Notes: generated by a model from the letters alone, not told the origin. DNA of 64,000 nt from Adiantum capillus-veneris (GCA_014529385.2 CM043959.1:4029045-4093044); one strand, 5' to 3'; counted from the first letter of the stretch, positions 11,696 through 22,901 are shown. Program-made: numbers and translations.

Positions 11696-13286
11696 TGTCA
11701 TAATAATCAATATCTAATTCTCCTAAATGATTTTCTCATATTAAACTGATCATTTAATGTGGGGAAGTGCCAAGGGAGAAAAAGCTAGAATATTGGTTAA
11801 GCTAGCAGACCGGCCACAGTAGGGATCCAAAGGAGGGAAAATAGGGATCCAAAGGGGGGGCCATCTGCAAAAGAGCCATGTGAAAAAATGGGCCAAAAAG
11901 ACCCTAAGGTTCAGCCCATTAAGACTTCCAAAATGCTAAGGTTCCAAAATTCAAAGGTTGTGTCCAAAGGTCAACCCTAGGGAAAATTGGATGCTTAGTG
12001 TGTGCCCTAAAAGTCTTTCCACATCCCTACATGGGAGGGGGCGAGCCCCAAAGGTAGGAGATGAGAGAGAAAGCCACACACACACACACAGGCTCCCTTT
12101 ACACAAAGGGAATGAGGGACACATGTCAGCTCCCTAGGCCAGATGCCCACAAGGTGTGCCCAATTCCTATTGGAAGACCCTTGAAGTGGACCAATGAGAA
12201 TTAAGCTAGAGTAAATCTAGTTTAATTAATTTAAAAAACATTTAATAAAAGAAACCAATGAGAATTAAGTCTCCTAGAAGACTATTGGGCAGTCTCCCAA
12301 GGGGTCCAATGAGCATTCAGGAGCCCCATGGCTTGCCTGATTCCTATTGGCCAGGAGGCAAAGGGGTCCAATGAGAGTTTAGTTTAATTATTTAATTACC
12401 TAAAGCTCTCACAAAAGGGGAAAGGGGGACACATGTCAGAAGGCTATCACTTATGCTGCTTAATTCCTATTGGCTTGACCTGGGGAGGTCCAATGAGGCA
12501 AAAGCCAGACCTAATTAGCAGCTAGGGCTCGCCCAAGAGAGAGAGGGGGCTGATTTTTGCTTGGCATTGACACAGACACACTCACACTTGACCATGTGTG
12601 AAGGAAGAATACTCTATCTCCTCCCAAGCTTTAATGGAGAGCTCATCAACTACTCCAAGCTTGTGAGATAGAAGCCTACATCAACACTCTCTTGGCATGT
12701 GGATGCAAATCCAACCAAGAGCCAAGCTTCAATGCATGCTCATCTTCTCTACCAAGCTAATTACTAAGCTAAGCTATGCTAATATGAGTGATTATGTGAG
12801 GAGATGTACATCTTTCTCGTAAGATACTTCTTTTTCCTCTCAATCTACTCTCATACCCTGCTAGCTCTCACCATCTTCGAAGGTGTGTGAGGTCTTGGGT
12901 CTGAGAACGGGGATAATTCAAGTTGTGTTTGATTAAGTGTTTTGCTTGGTGTATGAAGCTTCCATCTTCATTGCACTAGCTAGTCTTGAAGGAACACAAA
13001 GAATTGTATTGTACAATGTCTCTCTTGATGAGAGAAACCATAATACAAAGCCTTTTGGAGGGGGGACCGGCTCCATGCAAATCCGGTCCTCAACTGTTGT
13101 CAATAGCTTAATTGCTCTCTCTTTTGAAAGTATTGTCGATGCTATCTAACTAGGTGTTATGCTTTTTGTTGCTCTCCCCACCCAAGCACTCTTGTAATTC
13201 TCATTAGGAATCTATTCTAATGAAATGCCCACTATGTTCATGCTAATTTCCGCTACACATAAGATTCTAGGCCATTAAATGTTACA
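11696..13286 (+). repeat. 5' LTR of nested chromovirus
   Basis: 1591 bp, TGTCATAATAATC...AATGTTACA. The single extra base relative to the 3' LTR is in an A-run near 12234. The 70-residue open frame at 12937-13149 recurs in the other LTR and is not treated as a gene. Confidence 0.97.
12165..12505 (+). promoter_or_regulatory. Array of CCAAT / ATTGG motifs in the LTR
   Basis: Five CCAATGAG motifs (near 12190, 12254, 12306, 12366 and 12490) alternate with four TATTGG motifs (near 12169, 12283, 12344 and 12468), and two GGGGACACATGTCAG-like blocks flank them. CCAAT is the core bound by NF-Y. The position upstream in the LTR fits a promoter or enhancer region; no binding is shown. The same array occurs in the 3' LTR. 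Confidence 0.5.
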
Positions 13287-13287
13287 T

Positions 13288-13299
13288 TGGTATCAGAGC
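13288..13299 (+). promoter_or_regulatory. Primer-binding site, initiator tRNA-Met
   Basis: TGGTATCAGAGC starts one base after the LTR end and exactly matches the plant initiator tRNA-Met primer site. About 360 bases of leader without a convincing gene separate it from the Gag-Pol start. Confidence 0.95.
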
Positions 13300-13659
13300 T
13301 CAAGGTTTCTCTTTTCTTGCTCAAGAAGGGAGGTCCTCAAGCTAGCTACAAATGGTTGGTATTATTAATTGCCTGTGAGTAAGTAGAATAGGGATTTTTC
13401 AGCCTTGCAGTGCGCCTGCCTTTGTGCAGTTAACGGGGCATCACCGTCGAGAGCTATGGTCTTAATAGTGGAGAAGCTTGACAGGAGCCGGTGCTGTCTT
13501 GGTGTCGAAAGACCCTCTCTTCTATTCCTTGCAATTAATGGTATTCGAGCCGCGGGTACAGTAGCTTGAGTGCTTTTTCTAAAGGGGTAAAGAGGAGTAG
13601 CAACTAGGGCTTGAAGTGCCAAAGTACACCTAAAAAGTTTACACCTAAAAGTTGTTAGA

Positions 13660-16600
13660 ATGGCTGACAATAGTAAAGAGAGTGAAATTAATGTTGATAA
13701 CTTTGATTTTGCTCATGAGCAAGCTACTAATGATGCTTCAATGCTTGTTAACTATCTTGTTTCTAGGCTTCAACAAGCCATGGGCAATCCATCTCTCCAA
13801 AGTGAAGTGCAACGGCAGCTCCGTGCTCACGGGATTCTCCAAGCTCATCACCATGACGAGAGAACACCTAGGAAGCCTCCTTGTGAGACTACCAAAAGAG
13901 GTCTCTCTCCGATTCGGGAAGAAGAAGAGAATCCATATGAAGGGCTCAAGAACTTACTTCTTGATGATGCATCTCCTTCCCAAAGGAGAACTCAAGAGCC
14001 TCCACCGAAGGAACGAGAAAGAAGCGAGTCTCCCGCCACCTCGGCGGAGATGGCTCCACGAAGACGGCGGGCTAAACGCTCTCCATCACCACCAAAGCAG
14101 AGAAGACCATCATATTCTTCTCCTCACCACAATTCAAAGAGGGATGATAAAAAGCAAGAGAAGAAAAAGGCGAGAAAGAGGACACCCTCTTCTCCATCTT
14201 CTTCATCCTCTTCCTCTTATGAAAGCTATGGTGAAGACGACAAAGATCAAGACAAGAAAAAGGCGAGAAAGAGGTCACCCTCTTCTCCACCTTCTTCAAA
14301 TTCTTCACCTTCTAAAGAAAGTGATGGTGCAACTTTTGAACCATCAAAAAGAAGAGGCCATAGGAAATCCTATGCCGCATGGAAGAGGTCGTCCAAGCTG
14401 AAGAAATTCAAAGAGGGAGGGAAGAGTATCTCTTTCCTTACCTATGATGGCACCTTCGGTGCTACAGACAAAGTTTTGGCCTTTATCCAGCAATTCGATG
14501 CGGCGTTTGGAGATGAGGGCTTCACGGAGTCCTCTAAGCTACGCCATGTAGCTATGCACTTTCAAAAGTCCGCCAGACAATGGTGGTCTAGCCTACGAGC
14601 CAACGGTGAAGCTCCACGAACATGGAAGGCTTTAAGAGCTTCCATTATGAAGCAGTTTTTGGCCACCGATGCCAAAGACAAAGTACTCACCGAATGGCGA
14701 AGCTTAAAGCTCTCTCCCAATGAATCCATCCACAAATATGTAGACAAGTTTTGGGACCTACAACTCAAAGCCACTGTCTTCAAAAAGTTGGATTTTGGAG
14801 AGCAAAAGCAACAATTTTGTGCGGGCTTAACCGAAGAAATGGCGGAGTATGTCAACTCCCAAAGGCCACGTACCATATCGGCGGTAATACACCATACTAT
14901 GGTGGCCTCGCGAATCAATTTCCAAACGGGGGGTAAAAGAAATAATAAGCCCCCGGAAAACAAGGGTTCCAATGAGCCTAAGGGGAAGGACAATGTCCAA
15001 AAGTCTCCTAAGGGCAATTCCAACAAAGCTAAAGAGAAGGGAGTTTACAAAGGAAAGAATAAACTCTCTCCTGAAGAGCTTGAGCGTTATCGTAAAGATA
15101 ACCAGTGTTTCAAGTGCGGCGAACAAGGGCATGCGTACCGCGCTTGTCCCCAAAAGAACAACCGCCAAGATCCTCCTAGAGCTTCTTTGGTTGAAATCCA
15201 AGAGGAGGAGATTCATCAAACTCACCACAAAGGATCTCCTCTATGCCATGCTTGGGGAAAGGTAAGAGAACATGATGCTTTTATTCTCTTTGACCCTGGT
15301 TCTACTCACAATTTCATATCTATGGAGTTAGCCACCAAGCTAGGCATACAATCCTACGAGATGGGAGATATCCTACCCGCAGACAGTGCCTTCAAGGGGC
15401 AAGAAGCTTCAGTCACTCCCTTAATCGGGAAATTGAGGCTTCATGTCCAAGGCTATGTGGACAAAGAGGACTTCTTTATCTCTCCTCTCAAGCATGAGGA
15501 TGTAATCCTAGGGGCACCATGGTTTGACCGCCTGGCTGCCGATGTTAAATTTCCTGAAAGGAGAATCTCCTTTAAGTTCAGGGAAAAGGACATGTATATA
15601 GATGCTAAGGAGATGGGTAACACCATCCCCATTGTACATACACCAGCTTTCAACAAGTCAATAAAGAGCTCTATTTCCGTGTACATGATTTTTGTTAAAG
15701 ATTCTCAAAATGAACCTAATGCTTTAACAAAAGAAAATAAAAGCAACCAAAAGGAATTAGAGTTATCCAATTTTCTCAAGGGGTTTCAAGATGTTTTTAT
15801 TGACGACATCCCTTGTGAGCTACCTCCTAAACGAGGTAATGACCACCATGCAATTGAACTTCTTCCAGGAAGTTCACCGCCTAACAAACCTCCTTATAGA
15901 GTTTCTCAAGCTCAACAAGAGGAGATTATGCGGCAAGTGCATGAGTTAGTTGAGAAGGGCATGGTTAGGCCTAGCTCATCTCCATTTTGCTCACCTGTGC
16001 TATTAGTGCAAAAGAAAGACGGCACATATCGTATGTGTGTCGACTATAGAGCACTAAATAGGATCACTATCAAGAATAGGTTTCCCGTTCCACGGGTAGA
16101 AGACCTATTTGATAAGCTACAAGGATCGACCTACTTCAGTAGGATTGACCTAAAAAGTGGCTATCATCAAATAAGGATAATTGATCAAGACATTGTAAAG
16201 ACCGCATTTCGTACTACATTTGGTCTTTACGAATACATTGTCATGCCTTTTGGCTTGACTAATGCACCAGCCACATTCAACCGCTTGATGGAGAAGCTGT
16301 TCAGGCCTCATCGAACCTTCACTGGAGTGTTCTTTGATGATATTATCATCTACTCTAATTCATTGGAGGAACACAAGCAACACCTCCAGGTAATATTTCA
16401 AGTTTTAAGAGAGAATAAACTTTATGTTAATCGAAAGAAAAGTGAATTTTTCTTGCAAGAGATTCAATATTTAGGTCACATTATCTCTCAAGATGGAATC
16501 CAAATGGATCCATCCAAGTTAGAGGTAATAAAAGGATGGCCTAAACCAAGGAATCTTCATGAACTAAGAAGCTTTATAGGTATGTGTGCATACTATAGAC

Positions 16601-18609
16601 GCTTCATAGAAAAGTTCTCACGAATTGCGGGACCATTACATGACCTAACAAAGAAAAATGTTAGGTATACGTGGTCTGCTAAGGAGAACAATGCTTTCGA
16701 AAAGCTTAAAGAAAAGCTTATCTCTCAACCTGTGCTTACACTACCGGATCTCTCAAAACCATTTGAGGTCCAATGTGATGCTTGTGGTGATTGCCTTTGG
16801 GCTGTTCTGCTCCAAGAAGGGCACGCCATAGGCTATGAGAGTCGAAGGCTCGACCCTGTTGAGCAAGCTCTAGGCATATATGAAAAAGAACTCCTTGCAG
16901 TTCTACATGCCTTAGACTCATGGAAGCACTATTTATTGGGGACTCCTTTTCTTCTGCGAACGGATCACCAAAGTCTTAAGTACTTCATGACGCAGACCAA
17001 GCTTTTCGACAAACAAATGAGGTGGGCAAATTTCCTTTCGCAATTTCATTTTCATATTGCTCACATTGCTGGCAAGCATAATCAAGTAGCCGATGCACTC
17101 TCAAGACGACCGAGAGTGAATGCGGTTTCCATAGCAACTCACAATGATCTATCTTCAATGATAGATGAGTATGCTATTGATCCCGATTTTAGAGATGTGA
17201 CTTCAGCCCTTGCATTAGGGAAGAAAGAAGAACCATTTACTTTACAAGATGGTTATCTTCTCTATGGCAATAGACTATGCGTTACTAACTCACTACGTGA
17301 GAAAGTAATGTATGAATCTCATGCTCCCCCATATGCGGGGCATAGAGGGATTGAGTCTACCCTAAAGGGAATTGAAACATATTTCTATTGGCCTACCATG
17401 AAAGTGAACATACACGAGTATGTTTCCAAATGTGTGGTATGTCAAAAGACAAAATTTGATAGAGGGAAGCAACTTGGATTGCTTCAACCCTTGCCAATCC
17501 CTAATTCACCTTGGGAGAGCATATCCATGGATTTTATCTTTGGATTGCCTAAGTCTATCCATGGGAATACGGGAATATGGACGATAGTAGACAGGTTCAG
17601 TAAACAAGCTCATTTTATACCTGTCAAAAAGACTATCAAAGCCCATCAAATGGCAACCCTCTTCATTTCACAAATTTTCAAGTACCATGGCTTGCCAATG
17701 TCCATAGTGTCGGATAGAGATCCTAGAATGACCAGTAATTTCTGGAAGGGTCTCTTTGAGAATTTAGGAACAAGGCTAAACTTCTCTTCGGCCTATCATC
17801 CACAAACTGATGGCCAAAGTGAAATAGCTAACCTAACCATTCTCGATCTACTAAAAGCCTATGTAACGGAAGTAGATCAAAGATCCCAATGGGAGAAGTA
17901 CTTACCTTTAGTAGAGTATGCTTACAATAACACTGTACATACTTCCACAGGAAAAGCACCTTTCGAGGTAATTGAGGGAAGATCAAAAAGTCCCTTGCTA
18001 CTTAAGGTACATGGGAAGATCTTCGCTGCAGATGAGTATAGCCGAGACCTACAAGAATCTTTCCAAAAGATTAAGGATGCTATCTCTATCTCACAGCAAA
18101 GGCAAAAGGCTGCTGCTGACAAGCACAGAAGAGCCCAAGCCTTTAAAGAAAACGATTGGGTCTTGTTAAAGTTTCCCAAGGCTCGATTAAGGCACACGAC
18201 GGGCAAGAATCCTACGGGCCACCAAAAGTACTATGCTAAACTAGCAAAAAGGTACTATGGTCCCTTCCAGATTCTTAGGCCAATCAATGAGATGGCCTAT
18301 CAACTTAAGTTGCCCAATCATTGGCTCATACACAATGCTTTTCATGTGAGCCTCTTAAAGCCTTACAAAGGAGAGCCACCTCAAGAACCAACTATTGAAG
18401 ACCCACCAGAGATCGAGGACCACGAGGAGGTGCTGCAACCCGAGTCCATTCTCCGACATGAAGACAAGGTATTAAGAGGCGGTAAGACTATCCGACGATA
18501 TCTTATTAAGTTTAAGAATTATCCTTTTGAAGATGCTAGATGGATGCAAGGCATACAATTAAAGGATAACCTAAACCTTGTCAATGCTTACAATGCTTCC
18601 CAAGAGTAA
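13660..18609 (+). CDS. Gag-Pol polyprotein of Ty3/gypsy chromovirus
   Basis: A single 1649-residue frame. In order: a basic/Ser-rich N-terminal region (about 60-250); retrotransposon gag domain (about 258-424); zinc knuckle CFKCGEQGHAYRAC (483-496); aspartic protease with DPGSTHNFIS (Asp 545) and VILGAPWFD; reverse transcriptase with YRMCVDYRALN, LKSGYHQIRI and FFDD (Asp 893, 894); RNase H with Asp 1040, Glu 1077, Asp 1102, Asp 1145; integrase with an HHCC finger (CVVCQKTKFD) and catalytic Asp 1291, Asp 1352, Glu 1388, an exact D-x35-E spacing; and a chromodomain-like tail (about 1594-1640, PESILRHEDK, then YLIKFKNYPFEDARW). The ATG at 13660 is the first good start after the leader. Gag and Pol are fused without a frameshift, so Gag dosage must be set some other way. 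No stop or missing catalytic residue is visible. The DPG in place of DSG at the protease site is, as I recall, seen in related plant elements. Confidence 0.97.
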   Translation: MADNSKESEINVDNFDFAHEQATNDASMLVNYLVSRLQQAMGNPSLQSEVQRQLRAHGILQAHHHDERTPRKPPCETTKRGLSPIREEEENPYEGLKNLLLDDASPSQRRTQEPPPKERERSESPATSAEMAPRRRRAKRSPSPPKQRRPSYSSPHHNSKRDDKKQEKKKARKRTPSSPSSSSSSSYESYGEDDKDQDKKKARKRSPSSPPSSNSSPSKESDGATFEPSKRRGHRKSYAAWKRSSKLKKFKEGGKSISFLTYDGTFGATDKVLAFIQQFDAAFGDEGFTESSKLRHVAMHFQKSARQWWSSLRANGEAPRTWKALRASIMKQFLATDAKDKVLTEWRSLKLSPNESIHKYVDKFWDLQLKATVFKKLDFGEQKQQFCAGLTEEMAEYVNSQRPRTISAVIHHTMVASRINFQTGGKRNNKPPENKGSNEPKGKDNVQKSPKGNSNKAKEKGVYKGKNKLSPEELERYRKDNQCFKCGEQGHAYRACPQKNNRQDPPRASLVEIQEEEIHQTHHKGSPLCHAWGKVREHDAFILFDPGSTHNFISMELATKLGIQSYEMGDILPADSAFKGQEASVTPLIGKLRLHVQGYVDKEDFFISPLKHEDVILGAPWFDRLAADVKFPERRISFKFREKDMYIDAKEMGNTIPIVHTPAFNKSIKSSISVYMIFVKDSQNEPNALTKENKSNQKELELSNFLKGFQDVFIDDIPCELPPKRGNDHHAIELLPGSSPPNKPPYRVSQAQQEEIMRQVHELVEKGMVRPSSSPFCSPVLLVQKKDGTYRMCVDYRALNRITIKNRFPVPRVEDLFDKLQGSTYFSRIDLKSGYHQIRIIDQDIVKTAFRTTFGLYEYIVMPFGLTNAPATFNRLMEKLFRPHRTFTGVFFDDIIIYSNSLEEHKQHLQVIFQVLRENKLYVNRKKSEFFLQEIQYLGHIISQDGIQMDPSKLEVIKGWPKPRNLHELRSFIGMCAYYRRFIEKFSRIAGPLHDLTKKNVRYTWSAKENNAFEKLKEKLISQPVLTLPDLSKPFEVQCDACGDCLWAVLLQEGHAIGYESRRLDPVEQALGIYEKELLAVLHALDSWKHYLLGTPFLLRTDHQSLKYFMTQTKLFDKQMRWANFLSQFHFHIAHIAGKHNQVADALSRRPRVNAVSIATHNDLSSMIDEYAIDPDFRDVTSALALGKKEEPFTLQDGYLLYGNRLCVTNSLREKVMYESHAPPYAGHRGIESTLKGIETYFYWPTMKVNIHEYVSKCVVCQKTKFDRGKQLGLLQPLPIPNSPWESISMDFIFGLPKSIHGNTGIWTIVDRFSKQAHFIPVKKTIKAHQMATLFISQIFKYHGLPMSIVSDRDPRMTSNFWKGLFENLGTRLNFSSAYHPQTDGQSEIANLTILDLLKAYVTEVDQRSQWEKYLPLVEYAYNNTVHTSTGKAPFEVIEGRSKSPLLLKVHGKIFAADEYSRDLQESFQKIKDAISISQQRQKAAADKHRRAQAFKENDWVLLKFPKARLRHTTGKNPTGHQKYYAKLAKRYYGPFQILRPINEMAYQLKLPNHWLIHNAFHVSLLKPYKGEPPQEPTIEDPPEIEDHEEVLQPESILRHEDKVLRGGKTIRRYLIKFKNYPFEDARWMQGIQLKDNLNLVNAYNASQE

Positions 18610-18953
18610 GCAAATGTACAAAATGTTAAAAATGAACAAAAATTTTTGTCTTATAAGACTCTCTTTTTCTTTATTTGTGCACAAAAATGAAGTAGTATGC
18701 ATGCTTAGATCAAGTTTGCGGAGACGACGTCTCCCAAACACCAAGTAGAGCTTGTCACTCTACTATGGAAGACTGATAGGACTAATGTGCAGACATGCTT
18801 GCGGCAGCCTTAGGCTCTCAAGCGCCAAATGGACTAGTCATCCATTATGGAATGATGTCGTAGGGTAACATAGGGATCCTCTACCCGCTAAGAAAAGGAC
18901 TCATGCATATGCTTTATCTTCTCTACACCATAGTCGAGGACGACTATGATTTC

Positions 18954-18963
18954 AAGAGAGAGG
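18954..18963 (+). promoter_or_regulatory. Polypurine tract of nested chromovirus
   Basis: AAGAGAGAGG followed by TAA and then the TGTCAT start of the 3' LTR at 18967. About 340 bases of untranslated DNA separate it from the Gag-Pol stop. Confidence 0.8.
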
Positions 18964-18966
18964 TAA

Positions 18967-20556
18967 TGTCATAATAATCAATATCTAATTCTCCTAAATG
19001 ATTTTCTCATATTAAACTGATCATTTAATGTGGGGAAGTGCCAAGGGAGAAAAAGCTAGAATATTGGTTAAGCTAGCAGACCGGACACAGTAGGGATCCA
19101 AAGGAGGGAAAATAGGGATCCAAAGGGGGGGCCATCTGCAAAAGAGCCATGTGAAACAATGGGCTAAAAAGACCCTAAGGTTCAGCCCATTAAGACTTCC
19201 AAAATGCTAAGGTTCCAAAATTCAAAGGTTGTGTCCAAAGGTCAACCCTAGGGAAAATTGGATGCTTAGTGTGTGCCCTAAAAGTCTTTCCACATCCCTA
19301 CATGGGAGGGGGCGAGCCCCAAAGGTAGGAGATGAGAGAGAAAGCCACACACACACACACAGGCTCCCTTTACACAAAGGGAATGAGGGACACATGTCAG
19401 CTCCCTAGGCCAGATGCCCACAAGGTGTGCCCAATTCCTATTGGAAGACCCTTGAAGTGGACCAATGAGAATTAAGCTAGAGTAAATCTAGTTTAATTAA
19501 TTTAAAAACATTTAATAAAAGAAACCAATGAGAATTAAGTCTCCTAGAAGACTATTGGGCAGTCTCCCAAGGGGTCCAATGAGCATTCAGGAGCCCCATG
19601 GCTTGCCTGATTCCTATTGGCCAGGAGGCAAAGGGGTCCAATGAGAGTTTAGTTTAATTATTTAATTACCTAAAGCTCTCACAAAAGGGGAAAGGGGGAC
19701 ACATGTCAGAAGGCTATCACTTATGCTGCTTAAGTCCTATTGGCTTGACCTGGGGAGGTCCAATGAGGCAAAAGCCAGACCTAATTAGCAGCTAGGGCTC
19801 GCCCAAGAGAGAGAGGGGGCTGATTTTTGCTTGGCATTGACACAGACACACTCACACTTGACCATGTGTGAAGGAAGAATACTCTATCTCCTCCCAAGCT
19901 TTAATGGAGAGCTCATCAACTACTCCAAGCTTGTGAGATAGAAGCCTACATCAACACTCTCTTGGCATGTGGATGCAAATCCAACCAAGAGCCAAGCTTC
20001 AATGCATGCTCATCTTCTCTACCAAGCTAATTACTAAGCTAAGCTATGCTAATATGAGTGATTATGTGAGGAGATGTACATCTTTCTCGTAAGATACTTC
20101 TTTTTCCTCTCAATCTACTCTCATACCCTGCTAGCTCTCACCATCTTCGAAGGTGTGTGAGGTCTTGGGTCTGAGAACGGGGATAATTCAAGTTGTGTTT
20201 GATTAAGTGTTTTGCTTGGTGTATGAAGCTTCCATCTTCATTGCACTAGCTAGTCTTGAAGGAACACAAAGAATTGTATTGTACAATGTCTCTCTTGATG
20301 GGAGAAACCATAATACAAAGCCTTTTGGAGGGGGGACCGGCTCCATGCAAATCCGGTCCTCAACTGTTGTCAATAGCTTAATTGCTCTCTCTTTTGAAAG
20401 TATTGTCGATGCTATCTAACTAGGTGTTATGCTTTTTGTTGCTCTCCCCACCCAAGCACTCTTGTAATTCTCATTAGGAATCTATTCTAATGAAATGCCC
20501 ACTATGTTCATGCTAATTTCCGCTACACATAAGATTCTAGGCCATTAAATGTTACA
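18967..20556 (+). repeat. 3' LTR of nested chromovirus
   Basis: 1590 bp, near-identical to 11696-13286. It is followed at once by the second TTGCA duplication (20557-20561) and then by element A sequence. Confidence 0.97.
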
Positions 20557-20561
20557 TTGCA

Positions 20562-21707
20562 TCTGGCAATCGCTCCATTTATATTGCTAAGAACTAAAGC
20601 TATTCCCATTGGAGGTTCTCTCAAAGATCCATGTCCTGCTTTTGTTGTGGTTTCATCTTGATCTAGCTGTGTCTTTATGGAAGGTGACTTGACACTTTGT
20701 GTCCACTCTGACTTACATCAGTTGATTCGACTGGCAATGTCTGGATTTGTGGACTTCCTACAGCTTCTTGGTTGTCTGCAACGGTGTTCTTCTTAACTTA
20801 TGGCTTTGGTGGAATTCTCTGCTCAATAGCTTTCGTGGTTGCCCTTTGCTCTGTTTGATCTGCACTTGCTATTGTATGATTTGCTTTAAGCTCTTATAAA
20901 GTTCTATTCGATGGAGATGAATCATCTTCACTAAAATCTTCTTTAATATCAATCTCCATTTTAATTGTGCTTGAGGATTTTGTGCTATTGTCCAAGGGTG
21001 ACCAGTCCTGGTCTTCATTCTTTGTTGCCTGTGATGACTCTGTCATGTTTGAACACCGTATCTCTAACATCTTTTGGGCCATTGGCATTCCCACTATGAT
21101 GTCATCTGGTATATCCTTTGCTCTGATCATGTGGAATTGGGCTGTAATGATCTGTGAACCTTTTTGAATGGCGATAGAGACGATTCCCCAGTATTCTACT
21201 CGTTTGTCTCCAAATATTCTCACCGATTTAGGAGCATGTTCCAGCTATGGTTGGTCACATCTTTTCCAAGTGCAAAAAGACATGAGGTTCTTGTCTAGTT
21301 GAAAATCTAGCTTTACTTCACTTTACAGCTTTTCTTCGTGTTCACCAGTAATGTTGCACTTGATCTTCTCGAGATTTCTTTCTGAAATGACTAACTTTGT
21401 TATGGTTGCGTCCTTTGGTTGAGCTACACCTGCTTCAATCGCTGTTGGATCATTTGACTGTGATACAGCACCTTTTGAATGCAACTGATGAGCATTATTT
21501 GCCTGCATTTGAGTAACCTTTGATCTTAGAGGATCCATTATACTTTCTGGTAGAATTTGTCTCTTCGGAGAGAGATTCTAGTGGTGACCTTTGTGTAGCC
21601 TTTTGGACTTTATCTTTCATTGATTTCGACTTTTCTGTTACATGTTCTACTAGCTTAAGGCTTTGCATCATCTTCACATAGTCCTTGACTTCACTCGAGC
21701 CATCCAT
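20562..21707 (-). pseudogene. Element A ORF, middle part: gag tail and retropepsin-like region
   Basis: Minus-strand frames 21707-21495, 21538-21323 and 21223-20894 are hydrophilic and Lys/Ser/Thr-rich. The last contains IFGDKRVEYWG, then AQFHMIRAKDIPDDIIVGMP, suggestive of a retropepsin fold ending in (I/V)xGMP; I could not find a clear catalytic DSG/DTG. Downstream, the reading frame immediately before the insertion (through 20562) continues in phase into 11695 on the other side when one TTGCA copy is removed. The chromovirus therefore split an open reading frame. Two or more stops and a frameshift separate the parts. Confidence 0.45.
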
Positions 21708-22110
21708 ATGGATTTGTACAAGGTCATGAACTTACTGGTATTCATTGCCATCTGCATCTCGATATGCATATGTGAGCTTGGTCACATGCAATTACTTGAA
21801 CACTATTGGATTTGTTGGATTTTGACTTTGACTTGTGGAGATCAGCTGAAACCTTTTTCATCTGATCATCTTCATATAAGTATCTGTCTGCAGATTTTGA
21901 GAGAATCTAAGTTAATTGGAAACTTCCAGCAACCATATAATCTCTCAATGGTTTCTTCTTTGAAGAGGACTGTTGGCTAGAAGTTCTAGGGCTTCTATAA
22001 CTGACATTGCGATTCCTGGTACATGACCTGATTTTGATTAATTTACAGCTCCCCCCTTCCTAGGGTTCATTATGAGAGTTCAAAACTATTTGGCTCTTGA
22101 TTAGTTTCAC

Positions 22111-22901
22111 CTATTGGGATTGTGAAGACACACTTTGGGTAGCACTGTTGATGTTTGTCATCTGTAAACCTTCTGCATAGTTTTTTATGTATCTCCATAA
22201 AACATGACAACTTATTCCCCATGTCAAGCTGTAGATAGCATTATCTTTGCCTTGATATTGTTTATCCCATGGGTCTCCTATGATATGAGCTTCTATGGTT
22301 TCAGGACCCAAGGCATCCTAGATTTTAGAGTCTTGTCTATATCTATGTATGTTTTGGTCAAAGTATATTCTTGTTTGGTCACAACGTCGAAGCTTGATTT
22401 CCAATGGAGGAGAGTTTGGCTCTGAACAGATTTTTGGGCTCACTCGGGTAAGATCCTTCAGCTCTAGAGAGGATGGGCTATAATAGTTTCTATCCTCTAA
22501 AATGAACCATCCTTTTTTATCTATCGTTGAACGCACTTCTATGAGCTGGGATGTGGGCCGTTCAAACACTAGTTGATCCTTTTTGTACAGTTGCCATTTT
22601 TGGTCTACATAGTGTGCATATGAATTGTGCGTGCCATACAAAGCTAACATCATTTGCTTTGATGTGTCTCTTAGACTCGTGAATGATGCACACTTGTGGC
22701 AGTTGATGTAGAATCATTTGCAAACCTAACAATATTTTCAAAATTCGATGATAATTGGACACCTTGACCAAATTCAAGCAGGAGTTTGTTGTTCATCAAA
22801 GAATCAACTTTAAGCTTTTTAGGTGCCTGTGCATCGTTATGCTGATTTTGAACTTGCAGTGCTTTTACTGGTACTTCTAACGGTAATGTAGAATCATCCA
22901 A
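22111..22901 (-). pseudogene. Element A gag-like region, second copy of a duplicated domain
   Basis: Frames 22901-22671, 22653-22318 and 22311-22111 cover this stretch. The 22311-22111 frame contains IEAHIIGDP, then QYQGKDNAIYSL. This is clearly similar to IEANLIGEP...CYRGQDGAVYSL in 23584-23246, about 1.1 kb upstream in the element. The preceding frame (YFDQNIHRYRQDSKI) also aligns with the upstream copy. I do not recognise the domain. Its position before the retropepsin-like region suggests a structural Gag role. Confidence 0.45.

Larger units (their letters stand above)
11696..20556 (+). mobile_element. Intact Ty3/gypsy chromovirus nested in element A
   Basis: This 8861-bp element has near-identical LTRs (11696-13286 and 18967-20556), TTGCA target duplications, an initiator-tRNA-Met primer site, a polypurine tract and one uninterrupted Gag-Pol frame with a C-terminal chromodomain-like segment. 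By eye the LTRs differ at about five bases plus one single-base indel in 1590 bp (about 0.3%), so insertion was recent. All parts needed for autonomous movement appear present. Confidence 0.97.

Noticed and set aside
12937-13149. 70-residue frame present in both LTRs of the chromovirus (again at 20207-20419)
   Set aside because: It lies within LTR sequence, recurs only because the LTRs are duplicated, and has no domain.
14072-15686. Several minus-strand and alternative plus-strand frames of 60-250 codons over Gag
   Set aside because: They overlap the strongly supported 1649-residue Gag-Pol frame and are its shadows.
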